This document shows, one piece after another, positions 5,788-7,919 of a stretch of DNA of 7,919 nt. The notes beneath the pieces are model-generated. The model did no database searches, was not told where the DNA came from, and saw only the letters and a list, made by a program, of their open reading frames with translations. The stretch comes from Clostridia bacterium (GTDB taxonomy: Bacteria > Bacillota > Clostridia > DSM-8532): contig JAOABT010000142.1 in NCBI GenBank assembly GCA_026418215.1, forward strand, positions 1 to 7,919. The letters are read 5' to 3'. Numbering within the stretch: the stretch's first letter is position 1; every line of letters begins with the position of its first letter. The translations under genes and the position numbers were made by a program.

Positions 5788-6582
5788 TCAAAGATTTCGT
5801 AGAATCTCTTCTTTTATTTCCAAATCCAACATATTATTGTGCCCGCTATTTAAGAGATTATACACCTTTTCAGCCTGATTTGTCATTTTATATAAGGCAC
5901 AGAGGTCTAGCACCACAAGGGTCTTGAGCTCGTGGTCTGCCTCATGCTCCAAAGCTTTTTCATAGCAAAGGATGGCCTCCTCAAGGGAACGTCTTTCCTT
6001 AAATTGCATGGCTGTCTCAAGAAGTGCAGAAAGAGACTCTGCCCTCTGTGGAGCCGAATCATAAGCAGCCGCCGCTTCATCCAGGGTATCTCGTTCATAA
6101 TTTTCACATGCAATAGCCCACGCTGCTTCTGTCTCTTCTGACGGTGCAGCTTGAGTATGAAGTTCTTTGGTAGCAGACAAAACCCCCACTGACTCGGTTT
6201 GAGTGAATAAACCGGCTTCACAACTCGGCTTGATTTCCGCTGCATCAGTTTCTGATAACACTTCATTATTTTTTAGGAGCTTTTGATCAAGCAAGGGCTT
6301 GAGAGCCGCAAAGGCCCAGCAGGAAAGCCCTGCACAGAGAATGAATGAAAGAAGCATCCCCGTAAAAACAGGAAAGTACAGTCGCCTGATGAACAGATTG
6401 GCCGGCAGCGGAAAAACGCTGGCGCAAGCCATTGCCAGGACTGTACCCGTAATGAGATAAAGCATTCTGCCTTTATCCAGCAGACCCGCTCGCTTCATCA
6501 AGATGAAAGAAAGTGCTGCAACCACAAGAATGACGGCAAAAGCGATTAAAGTATATTGAAAATACATAGACTTTTGTTTCAC
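5788..6582 (-). CDS. Three-helix membrane protein with cytoplasmic TPR-like tail, unknown function
   Basis: The 264-aa protein is not recognised. Three hydrophobic segments at about 8-28, 39-60 and 69-92 should anchor it in the membrane. Residues 100-165 are polar and probably a flexible linker. Residues 165-264 are helical with TPR character: a repeat around ALLETAMQFKERRSLEEAILCYEKALEH (written here as two overlapping helices, 184-211) and another at about 220-250 with ALYKMTNQAEKVYNLLNSG. Such proteins usually hold partners at the membrane. The GTG at 6582 starts the longest frame but lacks a spaced ribosome site; an ATG at 6567 is an alternative, with GGAG 14 bases upstream. It lies 71 bases after cwlD on the same strand, with a possible promoter between. 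No clear terminator follows it. Confidence 0.78.
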   Translation of the reverse strand: MKQKSMYFQYTLIAFAVILVVAALSFILMKRAGLLDKGRMLYLITGTVLAMACASVFPLPANLFIRRLYFPVFTGMLLSFILCAGLSCWAFAALKPLLDQKLLKNNEVLSETDAAEIKPSCEAGLFTQTESVGVLSATKELHTQAAPSEETEAAWAIACENYERDTLDEAAAAYDSAPQRAESLSALLETAMQFKERRSLEEAILCYEKALEHEADHELKTLVVLDLCALYKMTNQAEKVYNLLNSGHNNMLDLEIKEEILRNL

Positions 6583-6621
6583 TCCATCTTTTGTAAAAGT
6601 TAAGCCCTTAGGATTCCACTT

Positions 6622-6648
6622 ATTATATCGGTCTTAAAAGGATTATGC
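6622..6648 (-). promoter_or_regulatory. Candidate promoter of the membrane/TPR gene, possibly sigma-E type
   Basis: The minus strand carries GATATAAT, which contains a perfect TATAAT (6627-6622). A good sigma-A -35 is absent, but GCATAAT (6648-6642) lies 12 bases upstream of GATATAAT; that spacing and the ATA core resemble the mother-cell sigma-E consensus. It would start transcription about 35 bases before the GTG at 6582. The sigma-factor assignment is a guess. Confidence 0.35.
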
Positions 6649-6653
6649 TTAGG

Positions 6654-7370
6654 CTATTTTGCGAAATAGCTGTCAATTCCCAGCTTTATTCCCTTTGCAA
6701 GCAGTTCCTGATATTCAGGCGTATTAAGCTTTTTCTCCTCGTCGGGGTTTGAAACAAAGCCGCACTCAATAAGCGCTGTTGGAACCTTGAGATCTCGCAG
6801 AATGACAATGCGCTCCTTTTTAACCAGTGCTACGCGTTTGTTACTGGGATCTACATTGGCAACAACAGCATTCTGAATGCTCTTGGCCAGGCGCTCGCTT
6901 TCAACCGAGGAAGGCGGAAAAAAGGTCTGCGCCCCGGAATACTGGGTATCGCTAAAACCGTTCATATGAATACTGACAGCAATGTCAGCGTTGCTTTCAT
7001 CAATGATCTTCTTTCTTTTAGTCAGGTCCTGACGGCGTTTATCGGTGATATTGGTGGTGCCGGGGCTGTATTGAAGCGCGTCGGCATCGCGCGTCATGAT
7101 GACGGTATAGCCATCCTGCTCAAGATAGGCCTTTACAAGCTGTGCAATATGTAAGTTAAGGTCTTTTTCTGCAAGTCCGGAGTACTGGCTGACCACACCC
7201 GGGTCTTCACCGCCGTGACCGGCGTCAATGACCACGACAGGCCCGTTATTGCTTTTGGAAGCCTCGGTAGTAATGGGGTTTGCTCCCCCGTCAATACTGA
7301 AAATAGCAATGGACAAGAAAAGTATCAAGAGAATAAGAACAGCGTTTTTCCTTTTAATTAATACTATCAT
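6654..7370 (-). CDS. cwlD: N-acetylmuramoyl-L-alanine amidase CwlD (spore cortex)
   Basis: CwlD removes the peptide side chain from muramic acid in spore peptidoglycan, the step before PdaA deacetylates it so that muramic-delta-lactam forms; germination hydrolases such as SleB recognise that lactam. The 238-aa length matches CwlD, far shorter than vegetative amidases with wall-binding repeats. A signal anchor occupies about 10-26, and an Amidase_3 domain about 44-236. Zinc ligands expected in the family are H52 (IDAGHGGEDPG), E68 (GLAEKDLNL) and H135 (AVSIHMNGF), with catalytic E202 in LIECGFVSNPDEE. All are present, so it should be active. The ATG at 7370 has only a weak upstream site (GGGATAACGG). 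The 95-base gap upstream shows no clear promoter. Sporulation amidases of other names share this fold, but size and context favour CwlD. Confidence 0.9.
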   Translation of the reverse strand: MIVLIKRKNAVLILLILFLSIAIFSIDGGANPITTEASKSNNGPVVVIDAGHGGEDPGVVSQYSGLAEKDLNLHIAQLVKAYLEQDGYTVIMTRDADALQYSPGTTNITDKRRQDLTKRKKIIDESNADIAVSIHMNGFSDTQYSGAQTFFPPSSVESERLAKSIQNAVVANVDPSNKRVALVKKERIVILRDLKVPTALIECGFVSNPDEEKKLNTPEYQELLAKGIKLGIDSYFAK

Positions 7371-7465
7371 CCGTTATCCCATCCCTGCGGCAATCTTTGT
7401 ACTAACATATTCAGGGAAGGGTTGGCCATATCACAAAAAAACGTGCATGTCCCGCTTGTCCTTTT

Positions 7466-7919
7466 TTATCTTCTACTTGGCCTTTTTTTCGGGGTAGCCT
7501 TGATGCCAAGCTTTTGCCTTAAATAAGCTGAAATAAGGAAATCCTTATGACCGGCAAAATAGCCGATGCCTGCAAAAACCACGACCCAAACGAGCGATAA
7601 TACGTAATCTACCGGTGCATTGCCCAAGAGCCTTGCAAACCAGTAAAGCGGACCGGTAAAGCCCTGCAGAACTCTCTGCTTTAACACAGCATAATCAGCA
7701 GGCACGGCAAGTACTATTAAAAGGACCTGAACCAATACAAGTGGCACAATGCCAATGAACCCATAAAGCAGGCCCTTAAAAGGCGGGGGATTAATGCCGT
7801 ACTGGGGGCGTTTTTCCTTAAAGGCTAGAACCCGCATCTCAACGTAGACTGAAGAAAAAAGCAAAAAGAACATCGCGAAGGATACATAGGGCATGATGGC
7901 AGGTGTATTGTCCTTACCC
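7466..7919 (-). CDS. Multi-pass membrane protein, 5' end beyond the window
   Basis: The frame stays open to the right edge: upstream of the ATG at 7894 it reads GKDNTPAI with no stop and no ribosome binding site, so this is the C-terminal part (about 150 residues) of a longer gene. Three hydrophobic segments are seen: one around MPYVSFAMFFLLFSSVYV, one around GLLYGFIGIVPLVLVQVLLI, and one around YVLSLVWVVVFAGIGYFAG. The visible end is short, cytoplasmic and basic (LRQKLGIKATPKKRPSRR). I do not recognise the family. Its stop lies 95 bases before cwlD on the same strand, so it may be the upstream gene of the same transcript, since no terminator hairpin with a T run is obvious between them. Confidence 0.7.
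   Translation of the reverse strand, partial: GKDNTPAIMPYVSFAMFFLLFSSVYVEMRVLAFKEKRPQYGINPPPFKGLLYGFIGIVPLVLVQVLLIVLAVPADYAVLKQRVLQGFTGPLYWFARLLGNAPVDYVLSLVWVVVFAGIGYFAGHKDFLISAYLRQKLGIKATPKKRPSRR

Noticed and set aside
5907..6266. Second minus-strand frame of 119 codons inside the membrane/TPR gene
   Set aside because: It overlaps the 264-codon gene in another frame, is full of Arg/Lys/Ser from shifted codons, and shows no domain.
7371..7465. Terminator or promoter between the partial membrane gene and cwlD
   Set aside because: A seven-T run on the minus strand exists but no stable stem precedes it, and TTGTGA has no matching -10 at proper spacing.

Overview
The window reads as a piece of the chromosome of a spore-forming, anaerobic low-to-mid G+C Firmicute of class Clostridia. 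The reasons are strong AGGAGG-type ribosome binding sites, rho-independent terminators, two recognisable spore-cortex genes (sleB and cwlD), and a secreted dockerin protein of the kind found in plant-polymer-degrading clostridia. Genus cannot be fixed from sequence alone. I see no mobile element, CRISPR array, tRNA or rRNA.

Layout. Positions 1-150 hold no clear gene: two small hairpins and then a rho-independent terminator, possibly the 3' part of a structured RNA or riboswitch that begins outside the window. A plus-strand block follows. First comes a secreted dockerin protein (272-1381) with its own terminator. Next is a tight three-gene cluster of small unrecognised proteins (1539-2545). 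Last is the germination hydrolase sleB (2608-3294). From 3300 to the right edge every gene is on the minus strand: a VanW-like envelope protein with a degenerate core (3300-4589), a two-PRC-barrel protein with its own good sigma-A promoter, 5' hairpin and terminator (4664-5608), a three-helix membrane protein with a TPR-like tail (5788-6582), the amidase cwlD (6654-7370), and a multi-pass membrane protein whose start lies beyond the right edge (7466-7919).

How the genes fit together. CwlD helps make the muramic-delta-lactam of spore cortex, and SleB is the germination enzyme that specifically attacks lactam-containing cortex, so the window carries both the maker and the reader of the same mark within about 5 kb. 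The VanW-like protein (extracytoplasmic wall-associated domains) and the PRC-barrel protein suit an envelope or sporulation neighbourhood, but no experiment or motif here proves a shared pathway. The dockerin protein looks like a separate transcription unit. Its cohesin-recognition positions and Gly/Lys tail are not those of well-studied cellulosomal dockerins.

The best candidates for something undescribed are the duplicated beta-rich module of the dockerin protein, the small three-protein cluster upstream of sleB, the PRC-barrel protein with its acidic linker and extra C-terminal domain, and the VanW-like protein that has lost the family's cysteine motif.
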